NCBI RefSeq assembly: GCF_032714475.1 | Contig: NZ_JAWDKD010000011.1 | Coordinates: 1-64,000, forward strand | Length of the DNA stretch: 64,000 nucleotides | DNA from: Methanolapillus africanus | GTDB lineage: Archaea; Halobacteriota; Methanosarcinia; Methanosarcinales; Methanosarcinaceae | Reading direction: 5' to 3' | Shown here: positions 53,228 to 61,901 of the stretch, one piece after another | How positions within the stretch are numbered: position 1 is the first letter of the stretch | How the letters are laid out: each line of letters opens with the position of its first letter | Translations under genes and position numbers: made by a program | The notes under the pieces: model-generated | Told to the model about the DNA's origin: nothing | Seen by the model: the letters and a program-made list of their open reading frames with translations, nothing else | Databases searched by the model: none

Positions 53228-53270
53228 GCCGGCAAAAGCTTTCACGCCTTCGCCGGCAAATCTTTTTCAA
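53228..53270 (-). terminator. Terminator of the Gly-rich surface gene
   Basis: The arms GCCGGC (53228-53233) and GCCGGC (53252-53257) with inner pairing, and AAAAAAA on the plus strand (T run in the minus direction). Located 27 bases after the stop at 53284. Confidence 0.65.
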
Positions 53271-53283
53271 CATTTACTTTGGA

Positions 53284-55623
53284 TTATTTTCTTTTCACAA
53301 AATACCAATAAGCAACGCCGCCAATAACAACAATCGCAACGATGCCGACCGCCATCCAAAGCCATATTGATTTGTCATGGACTGACGGAGGCATCGGAAC
53401 CGGCTGTTCACTTGAATTTTGTGAAGCGTTTTGCGATGCATTTTCGTTTGAACCATCCAATCCTGCACCGCTTCCATTCGTTGTATTTTGTTGGGGTTGT
53501 TGTCCGTTCTGTTGCGTTGTCATCGGTAGAACTGTCGCTTGGCCAGTACCGCTGCCGCCACCGTTATTATTTGCGGGAATCGGTGGAGTTGGAATTTCGG
53601 TGTTTGTTTTCACCGTCAGAGGTAAGCTTTGAGGAGACGGACCTTCCGTATCCGTTTGTGCAATTCTTGTGTAGAATTTGTATTCCGTATCCGGCGTCAA
53701 TCCCGAAAATTCATTTGATGATTTCCAAATTCCACCTTCTGTTCTGTATTCTGCACCAATAATCTGCTTCAATGTAATTGTGGTTGCTGTTTTTGAATCC
53801 AATTCAAGAATCGGTGTGTTTGGTGCTTCCTTTATTATTGCCGGTTCACTTCCGGAAGCAGTATACAAATACAAATCTCCATAATCATCCGTGTAGGCAT
53901 GGAATTCGGTTTTAAAAGCACCATCCTCATTGACAATGTAATGCAATTTGTTTGCACTGCCGGAGCCCATTCCAACTTTTGTTTCAAAAACTTCTGATTC
54001 ATTGCTGTTTTTTACGGTCCTTTCTGAATATCCCTGAATATTTGCAAAAACATTCGATCCGCTTCCCGGCGTGTAAATGCTTCCGCCGTCAATGACAATC
54101 GTAGAGGTGCCGTTTTCCGCTCCTTTTCCGCCGCCAATGGCATAATGCGTTCCGACCGATCTGACGCCAATAGTTCCGCCTTCGATTATAACTGTTCCGG
54201 CACCGCCGCTGCCGTTGCTTCCGCCGCCGCCGATGCCGCTGCCACTGCCGCGGCTGCTGCCGCTGCCGCCCGTTACTGTTGTAATTGTTGCCGAGCCTGA
54301 TACTGTAACTGTTCCGGCACCGCCGCCGCTGTGGCTGCCGCCGCCACCGATCCCGCTGCCGCCGCCGCTGCTGCTACCGCTACCGCCCGTTACTGTTGTA
54401 ATTGTTGCCGAATCTGATACTGTAACTGTTCCGGCACCACCGCCGCCGTTGTCGCTGCCGCCGCCACCGATGCCGCTGCCGCCGCCGCTGCCGCCGCTGC
54501 CGCCCGTTACTGTTGTAATTGTTGCCGAGTCTGATACTGTAATTGTTCCGGCACCGCCGCCGCCGTTGTCGCTGCCGCCGCCACCGATGCCGCTGCCGCC
54601 GCCGCTGCCACCGCTGCCGCCTGTTACTGTTGTAATTGTTGCCGAGCCTGATACTGTAACTGTTCCGGCACCGCCGCCACCGATGCGGTCGCCACCGCCA
54701 CCGCCACCGATGCCGCTGCCGCCTCCGCTGCTGCTACTGATACCACCCGTTACTGTTGTAATTGTTGCCGAGTCTGATACTGTAACTGTTCCGGTGCCGC
54801 CGCCACCACCGCTGCCGCTACCGCCGCCGCCACCGATGCCGCTGCCGCCTCCGCTTCCACTGCTACCGCTGCCGCCCGTTACTGTTGTAATTGTTGCCGA
54901 GTCTGATACTATAACTGTTCCGGTGCCTCCGCTGCGGCTACGGCCGCCGCCGCCACCACCGATGCCGCTACTACCTCCGCTACCGCTACCGCCGCTGCCG
55001 CCCTTTACCTCAAAAATATTCACAAAACCGTTGATGACGATTTTTCCGCTTGATTCATCGATTTTTCCGCCGATTCCGGCACTGCCCGGCCCGCCATAGA
55101 CACTCAAATGATTCGTGTCTTTAACGGAAACGTTTGCGGTGATTATCAAAAAATTGCCGAAACCGACGTGGATTCCGGTTAAGTTTCCGGTAATCGTGTT
55201 ATTGCCTTCTAAAAAAAGAGTTGTGCCGTCGACGCCATCGATATCAATGCCGTGTTTGTTGGTGGCCGTTGACAAATCTAAATTCAAATCTTTGATTGTC
55301 AAATTCAGAATTGTTGCACGTGTTGCAGCTTCAATGCTGACGCTGAGTTCTGTGCTGTCGCTGTTGCTGACAATTGTTAAATTGTTGATTCCGTCCGGAA
55401 TTGAAATTGTTCCGTTTCCGTCGGTATCCCAATTTGAAGCGTTCAATGTTAATGTGTGCGTGTCGTCGGCTGAAGAAACCCAATCAATCAGGATTAAATT
55501 AGCGTCTGTTACGTTTGTAACGTCCGCGGTTTCGGCCATCGCCGGCATGGCGGCCAAGATGAAAAAAATCGCCAAGACAAATAATATGATTATTGTTTTC
55601 CGAAAGGGTTGGTTTATGGTCAT
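53284..55623 (-). CDS. Glycine-rich repeat surface protein, 779 aa
   Basis: A signal peptide (MTINQPFRKTIIILFVLAIFFILAAMPAMA) is followed by a beta-helix-like domain (about 60-170). Then come six near-identical repeats of 39-43 residues (TVTVSDSATITTVTGG followed by a SGGGSGIGGGG linker; about 205-450). A Fibronectin III-like domain (about 600-690: EYRTEGGIWKSSNEFSGLTPDTEYKFYTRIAQT) follows, then box GTGQATVLPM, a Gln/Asn/Ser stalk, SIWLWM plus a helix and VKRK tail. The SGIGGGG repeat with a TVTV/TITTVTGG strand is typical of large bacterial and archaeal adhesins. Exported and anchored; function inferred as adhesion. Confidence 0.88.
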   Translation of the reverse strand: MTINQPFRKTIIILFVLAIFFILAAMPAMAETADVTNVTDANLILIDWVSSADDTHTLTLNASNWDTDGNGTISIPDGINNLTIVSNSDSTELSVSIEAATRATILNLTIKDLNLDLSTATNKHGIDIDGVDGTTLFLEGNNTITGNLTGIHVGFGNFLIITANVSVKDTNHLSVYGGPGSAGIGGKIDESSGKIVINGFVNIFEVKGGSGGSGSGGSSGIGGGGGGRSRSGGTGTVIVSDSATITTVTGGSGSSGSGGGSGIGGGGGSGSGGGGGTGTVTVSDSATITTVTGGISSSSGGGSGIGGGGGGDRIGGGGAGTVTVSGSATITTVTGGSGGSGGGSGIGGGGSDNGGGGAGTITVSDSATITTVTGGSGGSGGGSGIGGGGSDNGGGGAGTVTVSDSATITTVTGGSGSSSGGGSGIGGGGSHSGGGAGTVTVSGSATITTVTGGSGSSRGSGSGIGGGGSNGSGGAGTVIIEGGTIGVRSVGTHYAIGGGKGAENGTSTIVIDGGSIYTPGSGSNVFANIQGYSERTVKNSNESEVFETKVGMGSGSANKLHYIVNEDGAFKTEFHAYTDDYGDLYLYTASGSEPAIIKEAPNTPILELDSKTATTITLKQIIGAEYRTEGGIWKSSNEFSGLTPDTEYKFYTRIAQTDTEGPSPQSLPLTVKTNTEIPTPPIPANNNGGGSGTGQATVLPMTTQQNGQQPQQNTTNGSGAGLDGSNENASQNASQNSSEQPVPMPPSVHDKSIWLWMAVGIVAIVVIGGVAYWYFVKRK
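54195..55010 (-). repeat. Tandem Gly-rich coding repeats
   Basis: Units of about 117-130 bp, six nearly identical plus degenerate flanking units, encode TITTVTGG/SGIGGGG. On the plus strand this produces a long Pro/Leu open frame that is only an antisense shadow. Confidence 0.85.
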
Positions 55624-55965
55624 ATATATCTATCACTAATTATTTAATAGTTATAATATAAATGTCACGATTAAACATTACTATACGCCGTTTGGCTTTG
55701 ATTCTATATATTATTATGGATATTATTGAGGATATGTCTTCAAAAAACAGAGCGAAAATCTAAAAGAAATGATTCGTTTTTAAAAGTAAAAATCAAAAGG
55801 CATTGAAATGAATTTTTCAAATTATTTTTTTCAGACAATTTTATATATTTTAAAATCGAAAAGTATTATATCTTTTCAGAAAAAATAAGGTCCATTTATT
55901 ATTGAAAAACGGCACTTGATTTTCAAAAACGAAAACGTGGTGTTCATTTGGAGGTTTGATTCATT
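55624..55965. other. Divergent promoter region between surface protein and receiver-domain gene
   Basis: A/T-rich. TTTATATTATAA (minus strand, about 55650-55662) is a probable TATA box for the surface gene. TTTTATATATTTTAAAA near 55850 may serve the receiver gene. No gene seen. Confidence 0.4.
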
Positions 55966-56343
55966 TTGGGAAAAATACTATTGGTCGAGGACAATTCCAT
56001 GAACCGGGAACTGGTGAAAGACATCCTGGAGACGTTTAACTGCGTCGTGACCGGCGTGGAAGACGCGTTTGCGGCGTTGGAGCTCCTCGAGAAAAACGCT
56101 TACGATTTGGTTCTCATCGACATCAATCTGCCGAAAATGAATGGCGTCGAACTGGCGCAGCGCATCCTGGACAGCGATTTCAAGTACGGAAAAATGGTGG
56201 CGCTGACGGCCAACGAATGCACGCCCGACGGCCGGCAATTCCAAGACGCCGGCTTTGACGATTTCATCCAAAAACCGTTCCAAATCAACGATTTCAGAAA
56301 GAAAATCGAAGACAACATTCCCGAACATTGCGCCGGACATTGA
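55966..56343 (+). CDS. Stand-alone response-regulator receiver domain (CheY-like)
   Basis: 125 residues from a TTG start at 55966, with GGAGG about 12 bases upstream. Complete receiver fold: ILLVEDNSMNRELV (acidic pair E8/D9), phosphoacceptor D52 in VLIDINLPKMNG, T81 in VALTAN and K103 in IQKPF. There is no output domain, so it probably relays phosphate from a histidine kinase to another protein. DivK/CheY-like single-domain regulators of this sort are common in Methanosarcinales. No kinase gene is in the window. Confidence 0.92.
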   Translation: MGKILLVEDNSMNRELVKDILETFNCVVTGVEDAFAALELLEKNAYDLVLIDINLPKMNGVELAQRILDSDFKYGKMVALTANECTPDGRQFQDAGFDDFIQKPFQINDFRKKIEDNIPEHCAGH

Positions 56344-56441
56344 TCAAAATCATGCCGACGCATTGATTTAAATTTTAAAAATAAAATCTGATTTTCTTCA
56401 TTTTTCGTTTTTTACCTTTCGTTTTCATTTTTTTGATCGCC

Positions 56442-57077
56442 ATGTCCAATCCCGTTCTGCTTCAGCTCAAACAAATCCAATCGATGACGGTTTCGTCGCC
56501 GGAAGACGCCGCTTTTTTGATATCGTTTCTGTCGCCCGACGCCAACGAAATGCTTCAAACCGCCGCCGCCAACGCGCTGATTTCAGCCGGCGCGGTTTCC
56601 GTCCCCGCTCTGTTGTCGCATTTCGACTCATCAACCGACGACGGCATTCTCAACAAAACATCTTACGCGCTGTCGCAAAATCCGTTTTCTCCGCTTTCGT
56701 TTTTTGAAAACAGCCTGTCGCATTCCAATCCGGACGTCCGCCGAAATTGCGCGGCCGGCGTCGGCGTTTTGCAGCAAAACAATCCGTCAGCCATCGAGTC
56801 GATTGAAAAACTGGAACGGGTTTTGTACGCGGATTCTGACACCCGCGTCTCCTATGAAGCCGCCTTGTCGCTTGAAAAAATCAATCCAGGCGCGGACTTT
56901 TGGAACAAAATTCTGGAAAATCCGAACATGGACGATCATGTTTTGAACAAAATCGTTGAGATTTCCGGCAGCGCCGGAAATGAAACGACGCTCGGTTTAT
57001 TAAAATCAACAAAAATCACAGACGAACGGATGGCGCAAACGGTTCAAGAATCCATCCGAAAACTCACGCAAAAATAA
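56442..57077 (+). CDS. HEAT-repeat protein, 211 aa
   Basis: MSNPVLLQLKQIQSMTVSSPED... The helical repeats LLQTAAANALISAGAVSVPALLSHF, NPDVRRNCAAGVGVL and DSDTRVSYEAALSLEKI follow the HEAT/PBS-lyase-like pattern, giving an alpha solenoid for protein binding. No signal peptide. The start is uncertain: no ribosome binding site is seen before ATG 56442, and an in-frame TTG lies at 56433. It follows the receiver gene by ~100 bases and may be its partner. Confidence 0.8.
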   Translation: MSNPVLLQLKQIQSMTVSSPEDAAFLISFLSPDANEMLQTAAANALISAGAVSVPALLSHFDSSTDDGILNKTSYALSQNPFSPLSFFENSLSHSNPDVRRNCAAGVGVLQQNNPSAIESIEKLERVLYADSDTRVSYEAALSLEKINPGADFWNKILENPNMDDHVLNKIVEISGSAGNETTLGLLKSTKITDERMAQTVQESIRKLTQK

Positions 57078-57201
57078 AAAATAAATAAACAAAAACTCAA
57101 CAAAAAATAAACAAATAAAAAAGAACTATAAAAACGAATATATAATAATAGAGATTGTATTCTCCGTTAGAAAAACCGGATATCAATCGGAGGTGGACGG
57201 C

Positions 57202-58035
57202 ATGGAATACGTTTATTTTATTCTTCTCATACTCGGCGGCTTAATCGCCGGATCATTTGCCGGCATGCTGGGCGTCGGCGGTGCGTTTTTGCTCGTTCCG
57301 CTTCAATTCTTCGTTCTCACCCAAATGGGATACGACCCCGACGTCGCCATGAAAGTTGCCATCGCCACCGCCTTGGCCGTCACGCTGCCGACCGCTTTGA
57401 ACAGCGCCTACCGCCACTCTAAAAAAGGGACCGTCTTTTGGAAATACGCCGCCCTGATCGGGACGTTTGGTTTTATTTTCTCGTTCACCAGTTCCTTTAT
57501 CGCCAACTACCTGCCGGGTTCTGTTTTGTCGTTCATCTTCGGCGTTGTCGTTCTCGCCGCCGCCCTGCGCACCTCGTCTTATAAAGACACAAACGAAGAT
57601 CCCGCCAACATTTCCCAAAATTATCTTAAATACGCCGCATGCGGCGCGATTATGGGAACCGTTTCCGGCCTCACCGGCATCGGCGGCGGTATCGTCGTGA
57701 TTCCCCTGATGATTTTCGTCCTGCGTTTCCCGTTCATCAATGCCGTCGGCACCTCGTCGGCGACAATTGTTTTCACATCAATGGGCGGTATTATCGGGTA
57801 TTTCATCAACGGATTCGATATTGCGGGACTGCCGCCGTACTCCGTCGGCTACATCAACATTTTGATTCTCATCATCTTGGCCGTTCCGAGCATTCTCATG
57901 TCCGGCGTCGGCGCGTCGATCACCCACCGGGTCAGCCAAAAATACATCCGATACACGTTTTCAGCGGTGACGTTCGTCATCGGCGTCACCATGATTTACA
58001 AAAGCTTGGGCATTCGCCTGTCGGATTACATTTGA
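57202..58035 (+). CDS. TauE/SafE (DUF81) family membrane permease
   Basis: 277 residues, about eight membrane helices, with the two inverted family motifs GMLGVGGAFLLVPL (about 19-32) and GLTGIGGGIVVIPL (about 153-166). GGAGGTGG lies before the ATG at 57202. Members export or import sulfur-containing or C1 anions (sulfite, sulfoacetate, taurine-related compounds). The substrate here is unknown. Confidence 0.9.
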   Translation: MEYVYFILLILGGLIAGSFAGMLGVGGAFLLVPLQFFVLTQMGYDPDVAMKVAIATALAVTLPTALNSAYRHSKKGTVFWKYAALIGTFGFIFSFTSSFIANYLPGSVLSFIFGVVVLAAALRTSSYKDTNEDPANISQNYLKYAACGAIMGTVSGLTGIGGGIVVIPLMIFVLRFPFINAVGTSSATIVFTSMGGIIGYFINGFDIAGLPPYSVGYINILILIILAVPSILMSGVGASITHRVSQKYIRYTFSAVTFVIGVTMIYKSLGIRLSDYI

Positions 58036-58307
58036 TCCGATTTTCTTTTCATTTTCATTTCATTTCATTTTCTTTTCTCTTTTTTCTTTTATTGTTTCTT
58101 TATTTTTCTTGCCGGTTGCCTTCTTATCTTATTTTTTTATTTCATCTCTAAAAATAATGTCAAACTGTTCAACAACTTTTTATATTATTTAATTCCATTA
58201 TTAATATTGATGAACAATTTCACAAGTAAACATCATGCTGTTGCTTGTGGCTGAAAAATGAGACCGCTTCGCGAACAAACACACAAACAAACAAGAAGGT
58301 GGATCAA

Positions 58308-58562
58308 ATGGATTTTTGGCTGTCAATCTTTCTGATATTGCTGTCAATCGTTGCGGGTTACATATTGATTAAGTTGCTCAAAACCCCGAAAAACATCTTT
58401 CTCAATATCCTTTTGGGATACATCATGGTGGTCGCCGTCAACATGATGTTTGGCGAACGGGTAATTCCTTACGATTGGCTTTCCCTGATCATGACGACGC
58501 TCACCGGTGTTTTCGGGGCGATTGTTTTGATTGTCATGAACGGCGTTTCTTATATTTTCTAA
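58308..58562 (+). CDS. BofA-like small membrane protein, copy 1
   Basis: 84 residues: MDFWLSIFLILLSIVAGYILIKLLKTPKN..., two to three membrane helices ending TTLTGVFGAIVLIVMNGVSYIF. It resembles the pro-sigmaK processing inhibitor BofA family, which in archaea has no known role; BofA restrains an S2P-type protease in Bacillus and an S2P homologue lies 6 kb away. AAGGTGG precedes the ATG. Paralogue at 61199. Confidence 0.75.
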   Translation: MDFWLSIFLILLSIVAGYILIKLLKTPKNIFLNILLGYIMVVAVNMMFGERVIPYDWLSLIMTTLTGVFGAIVLIVMNGVSYIF

Positions 58563-58568
58563 AATAAA

Positions 58569-58600
58569 AAAAGCCGGTTTCCCGGCTTTTCATTTTTTTT
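58569..58600 (+). terminator. Terminator after BofA-like copy 1
   Basis: The arms AAAAGCCGG (58569-58577) and CCGGCTTTT (58582-58590), followed by CATTTTTTTT. Confidence 0.8.
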
Positions 58601-58628
58601 GTTTTGTTTTTTTTATTTTTGTTTTTTA

Positions 58629-58690
58629 TGGCGGCGCCCGCGCGCGTGACGGCACACATTTTCAGCGGCGGTCAAAAACCGGACTTGTCT
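58629..58690 (+). repeat. Dispersed 3'-flanking GC element, copy 8
   Basis: GGCGGCGCCCGCGCGCGTGAC, GGCACACATTTTC, GCGGTCAAAAACC. It follows the terminator of the BofA-like gene; its end overlaps the last codons of the convergent transporter gene. Confidence 0.75.
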
Positions 58691-60609
58691 TTCATTTTAT
58701 TCCTTTCGTTCCGCCCTTTGCGGTTGTAGGTGTAATGAATGACAAACGACGCCACTTTGTTGTATTTTTTCAGCCGGTTTTCGATGAAGTAAGCAGCTTG
58801 TCCGTGAAGGATATTATCCATAATCACTTGATTGCTGATGAATTTTACGAAAACGACCGTCAGGAACTCATCGTTGACCAATTCCGATTGTTTTTTGTCA
58901 ATGTAATCTTCCAAAGGCGGCAAAATATCACGGTACGGCGCGTCAATAATGACCAATTGTTCCGGGAACGCTGCTTCTCTCCACAGTTTTTCAAAACTTT
59001 CGCGTCCGGCGTCGCTGGTTGAAATATGAAGAACCGTAACGTTTCGGCTGACCACGTTGGCGTAATTGAGCGCTTTTAAAAACGGCCGCGAAAATGATGA
59101 TCCGAGAACGATGCACGGATTATTGTCTTGGCTGGAACACGGCTTGTAAATTTCCCGCGCTTCGGCCGGTTTCAAAACGATGTCGTCGGCAACGGATTGG
59201 TAATGTTTTTGAATGCTTTGCATCAACAGAACCAAAACCGGGATTGCAATGGCGAGCATCCAGGCGCCGGCCGTGAATTTCGTGGTAAACACGATGATCA
59301 CGCCGATCAAACTCATGGCGGCGCCAAACGCGTTTATCAGCATTTTATGTTTCCAGCCCGGCTCTTTGTCTTTCATCCACTTGACGACCATTCCGGTTTG
59401 CGCCAGCGTAAACGACAAAAAAACGCCGACGGCATAAAGCGGAATCAGTTTATGCGTTTCGGCGTTAAAAAGGAAAATAAGTCCGCCGGCGGCGAAGAAA
59501 ATAAACAGGATGCCGTTTGAAAAGCTGAGTTTTTGGCCGCGCTGCGCCATCCGGTGCGGCATATAGTTGTCAACGGCGAGAATCGCCAAAAGCGTCGGCA
59601 AACCGTTGTAAGCGGTGTTGGCGGCCAGCAGCAGAATCGCTGCGGTCATAAATTGCAAAATGTAGTACATCGGTCCCGTTCCGAAAACGGCCGCACCCAT
59701 CTGGGATAAAACCGTATGTCCGTCCACCGGAATGACGCCCAGCTGCGTTGCCAAAAGAACGGATCCGCCGAAGATGAAAATGATAATGCCGGCCAAACAG
59801 TACAAGATATGCTTGGCGATTTTTTGAGACGGCTGTTTGAACGACGGCACCGCGTTGCTGACGGCCTCGACGCCCGTTAAAGCCGAACATCCGGACGAAA
59901 AGGCCCGAAGCATCAAAAAGACCATCGCAATCGTCGTCAGCGCGCCGGCCGGCGACGTCGGCAGGCTGTTTAAAACGCTCGGTGCATATTCAATCGGCAT
60001 GAGCGTTCCGGTTAAGAATTTGGCCAAACCGATCGTGATTAACGCTGCCATCACCAAAATAAAACCGTATGTCGGCAAACCGAAAACTTTGGCGGACTCT
60101 TTGACGCCGCGCAAATTCATCAGCGTCACCAGCGACAGAAAAATGAGCGCGATCGGAACTTGGTACCCTAAAAGACCCGGGACCGCAGCCACGCAGGCCG
60201 CCGTCGCCGACGAAATACTGACGGCAACCGTCATGATATAATCGATGATCAGGGCTGCCGCTGCGATCAAAGACGCTTTTTTGCCGAGATTCCCTTTTGA
60301 GACGACGTAAGAACCGCCGCCGTTGGGGTAATGGTCGATAATTTGCGAATATGAAAAGACGAGAACGATCAGCAGAATGATGATCGGAAGCGCTACGATT
60401 CCCAAATAGTGAACGGACAGCAAACCAAGGACCGGCACCAACACCAAAAGGATTTCCTCAATGGCGTACGCCACCGACGACACGGCGTCTGACGCCATAA
60501 TCGGCAGGCCCCATTTCAAATTTAATTTTTCATCTTTAATCTCATCGTTTTTGAGTGCTTTTCCGAGAAGCAAATCTTTCATTTTGAAATGTTTTTCTTG
60601 ATCCGGCAT
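58672..60609 (-). CDS. KimA-like APC-superfamily transporter (probable K+ uptake)
   Basis: 645 residues from MPDQEKHFKMKDLLLGKALKNDE. The ATG at 60609 follows GGGTGATAGG, and a TATA tract at ~60634-60644 implies a very short leader. About twelve membrane helices (45-500) with the segments SDAVSSVAYAIEEI, YPNGGGSYVVSKGNLG and ALTGVEAVSNAVPSFKQP closely follow Bacillus KimA (YdaO), a proton-coupled, c-di-AMP-regulated K+ importer. The cytoplasmic C-terminal domain (500-645) is of the UspA-like type. General amino-acid transport is the fallback reading. Confidence 0.85.
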   Translation of the reverse strand: MPDQEKHFKMKDLLLGKALKNDEIKDEKLNLKWGLPIMASDAVSSVAYAIEEILLVLVPVLGLLSVHYLGIVALPIIILLIVLVFSYSQIIDHYPNGGGSYVVSKGNLGKKASLIAAAALIIDYIMTVAVSISSATAACVAAVPGLLGYQVPIALIFLSLVTLMNLRGVKESAKVFGLPTYGFILVMAALITIGLAKFLTGTLMPIEYAPSVLNSLPTSPAGALTTIAMVFLMLRAFSSGCSALTGVEAVSNAVPSFKQPSQKIAKHILYCLAGIIIFIFGGSVLLATQLGVIPVDGHTVLSQMGAAVFGTGPMYYILQFMTAAILLLAANTAYNGLPTLLAILAVDNYMPHRMAQRGQKLSFSNGILFIFFAAGGLIFLFNAETHKLIPLYAVGVFLSFTLAQTGMVVKWMKDKEPGWKHKMLINAFGAAMSLIGVIIVFTTKFTAGAWMLAIAIPVLVLLMQSIQKHYQSVADDIVLKPAEAREIYKPCSSQDNNPCIVLGSSFSRPFLKALNYANVVSRNVTVLHISTSDAGRESFEKLWREAAFPEQLVIIDAPYRDILPPLEDYIDKKQSELVNDEFLTVVFVKFISNQVIMDNILHGQAAYFIENRLKKYNKVASFVIHYTYNRKGRNERNKMKDKSGF

Positions 60610-60864
60610 CCTATCACCCGATTTATAAAAAATATTATAAATATGCGGTTGCATCGATACAGAAATTTTGTTCAATTTTCAGAAACAGAAAGCCGTTTTT
60701 ATTAAGCGGCCGTTTGATATTATTTGTGATTTTTGCTTTCTGCGTGTTGCAGACGCATTGTCTTTATTTGAAAACAGATATGTTTTGAAACAGATGTGAA
60801 TTGAATAACTGATTATGTGAATTGACTCATTTTTTTATTGAAATGAATGAAATTGTTATTGAAA

Positions 60865-60952
60865 TGAACAATTTATTCTTCTGATGAACAATTTGTTCTT
60901 TTAGTGAACAATTTGTTCTTTTAGTGAACAATTTATTCTTTTGGTGAACAAC
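60865..60952. promoter_or_regulatory. Four 20-bp direct repeats with inverted half-sites (iterons)
   Basis: The unit TGAACAATTTGTTCTTTTAG occurs at 60865, 60885, 60905 and 60925 with a partial at 60945. Each unit contains the near-palindrome GAACAA-TTTGTTC. The period is exactly 20 bp (about two helical turns), so the sites face the same side. It lies between the divergent KimA-like and BofA-like genes, as expected of an operator array. Confidence 0.75.
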
Positions 60953-61198
60953 TATCCATTGCAGTTACTTTGGCGTCATTTGGTGTATAAAACGGTTGCG
61001 ACATAATTATATATAATTTTATTTTTAATTAAAATAAATTTAAATGTTCAATAAACTAATGTTATAAAATCAATAACTCATTTTATATAGTTTTGAGAAC
61101 TAGAAACGATTGAGCGGTTTAACCACCGTTCGATTTCGATTTCAACCTTGATTTCGATGTCAATTTCAAGTTTTTATTTCACACAGAGGTGTTTTTCA

Positions 61199-61492
61199 AT
61201 GGACATTCAAACAATTCTCACATACGCTGTTTTAATTTTAATTGCACTCGTTGTCGCTTTTATCTTGTACAAAGTCTTAAAAACCGCCAAGAACCTGATT
61301 ATTAACATTGTTTTAGGTTTCATCGTCTTCATCATCGGCGGCTGGATCATCAACAGTTATTTGGTCGGATATTTCCCAAGCGCTGCGCCAATCAACTATT
61401 TCAGTTTGGTCAACATCATCATCACGGCTTTAACCGGCGTTTTCGGTGCGCTCGTGCTTTTGATTTTATCCCTTTTCGGAATCACATTCTGA
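61199..61492 (+). CDS. BofA-like small membrane protein, copy 2
   Basis: 97 residues: MDIQTILTYAVLILIALVVAFILYKVLKTAKNLIINIVLGFI... with ITALTGVFGALVLLILSLFGITF at the end, parallel to the copy at 58308. GAGGTG precedes the ATG at 61199; an upstream in-frame extension is not supported. Two to three membrane helices. The two copies flank the KimA-like gene. Confidence 0.75.
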   Translation: MDIQTILTYAVLILIALVVAFILYKVLKTAKNLIINIVLGFIVFIIGGWIINSYLVGYFPSAAPINYFSLVNIIITALTGVFGALVLLILSLFGITF

Positions 61493-61524
61493 TGTGATTC
61501 CCTTTTTCTTTTTTTATTTTTAAA

Positions 61525-61793
61525 TTGCATCAGCCGTTTCTGACAATACAGGTTTTTCTGATCCGATTTGCGTCTGCTGTTTTTGAGAATACAGTTTTTT
61601 TCTGATCCGATCTGCGTCTGCTGTTTTTGACAATACAGGTTTTTCTGATCCGATTTTCATCTGCTGTTTTTGACAATACAGGTTTTTCTGATCCGATTTT
61701 CATCTGCTGTTTTTGACAATACAGGTTTTTCTGATCCGATTTGCATCTGCTGTTTTTGACAATACAGGTTTTTCTGATCCGATTTGCATCTTT
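61525..61793. repeat. 43-bp tandem repeat, six copies
   Basis: The unit begins TTGCATCTGCTGTTTTTGAC and continues AATACAGG, TTTTTCTGATCCGAT. CTGCTG anchors fall at 61531, 61574, 61618, 61661, 61704 and 61747 (period 43, once 44). No spacers, so not CRISPR. Confidence 0.9.
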
Positions 61794-61806
61794 GTGTTCT
61801 CGATTT

Positions 61807-61844
61807 CCGATAAATCAGACGCGATGCGCGTCTGATTTATTCGG
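61807..61844. other. Perfect 13-bp hairpin next to the 43-bp repeats
   Basis: The arms ATAAATCAGACGC (61810-61822) and GCGTCTGATTTAT (61828-61840) are exact complements, extended outward by CCG/CGG with a 1-base bulge. It shares CAGACGC/GCGTCTG with the hairpin at 52983. Confidence 0.85.
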
Positions 61845-61901
61845 GGGCTTGCACGCATTTTTTAAAAGCCGGCAGCCGGTTCATACAATTCATCAATAAC
61901 C

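Noticed and set aside
54215..55099. 294-residue Pro/Leu-rich plus-strand frame
   Set aside because: Mirror image of the Gly-rich repeats of the surface protein on the minus strand.
61525..61793. 43-bp repeats as a CRISPR array
   Set aside because: Contiguous tandem copies with no spacers.
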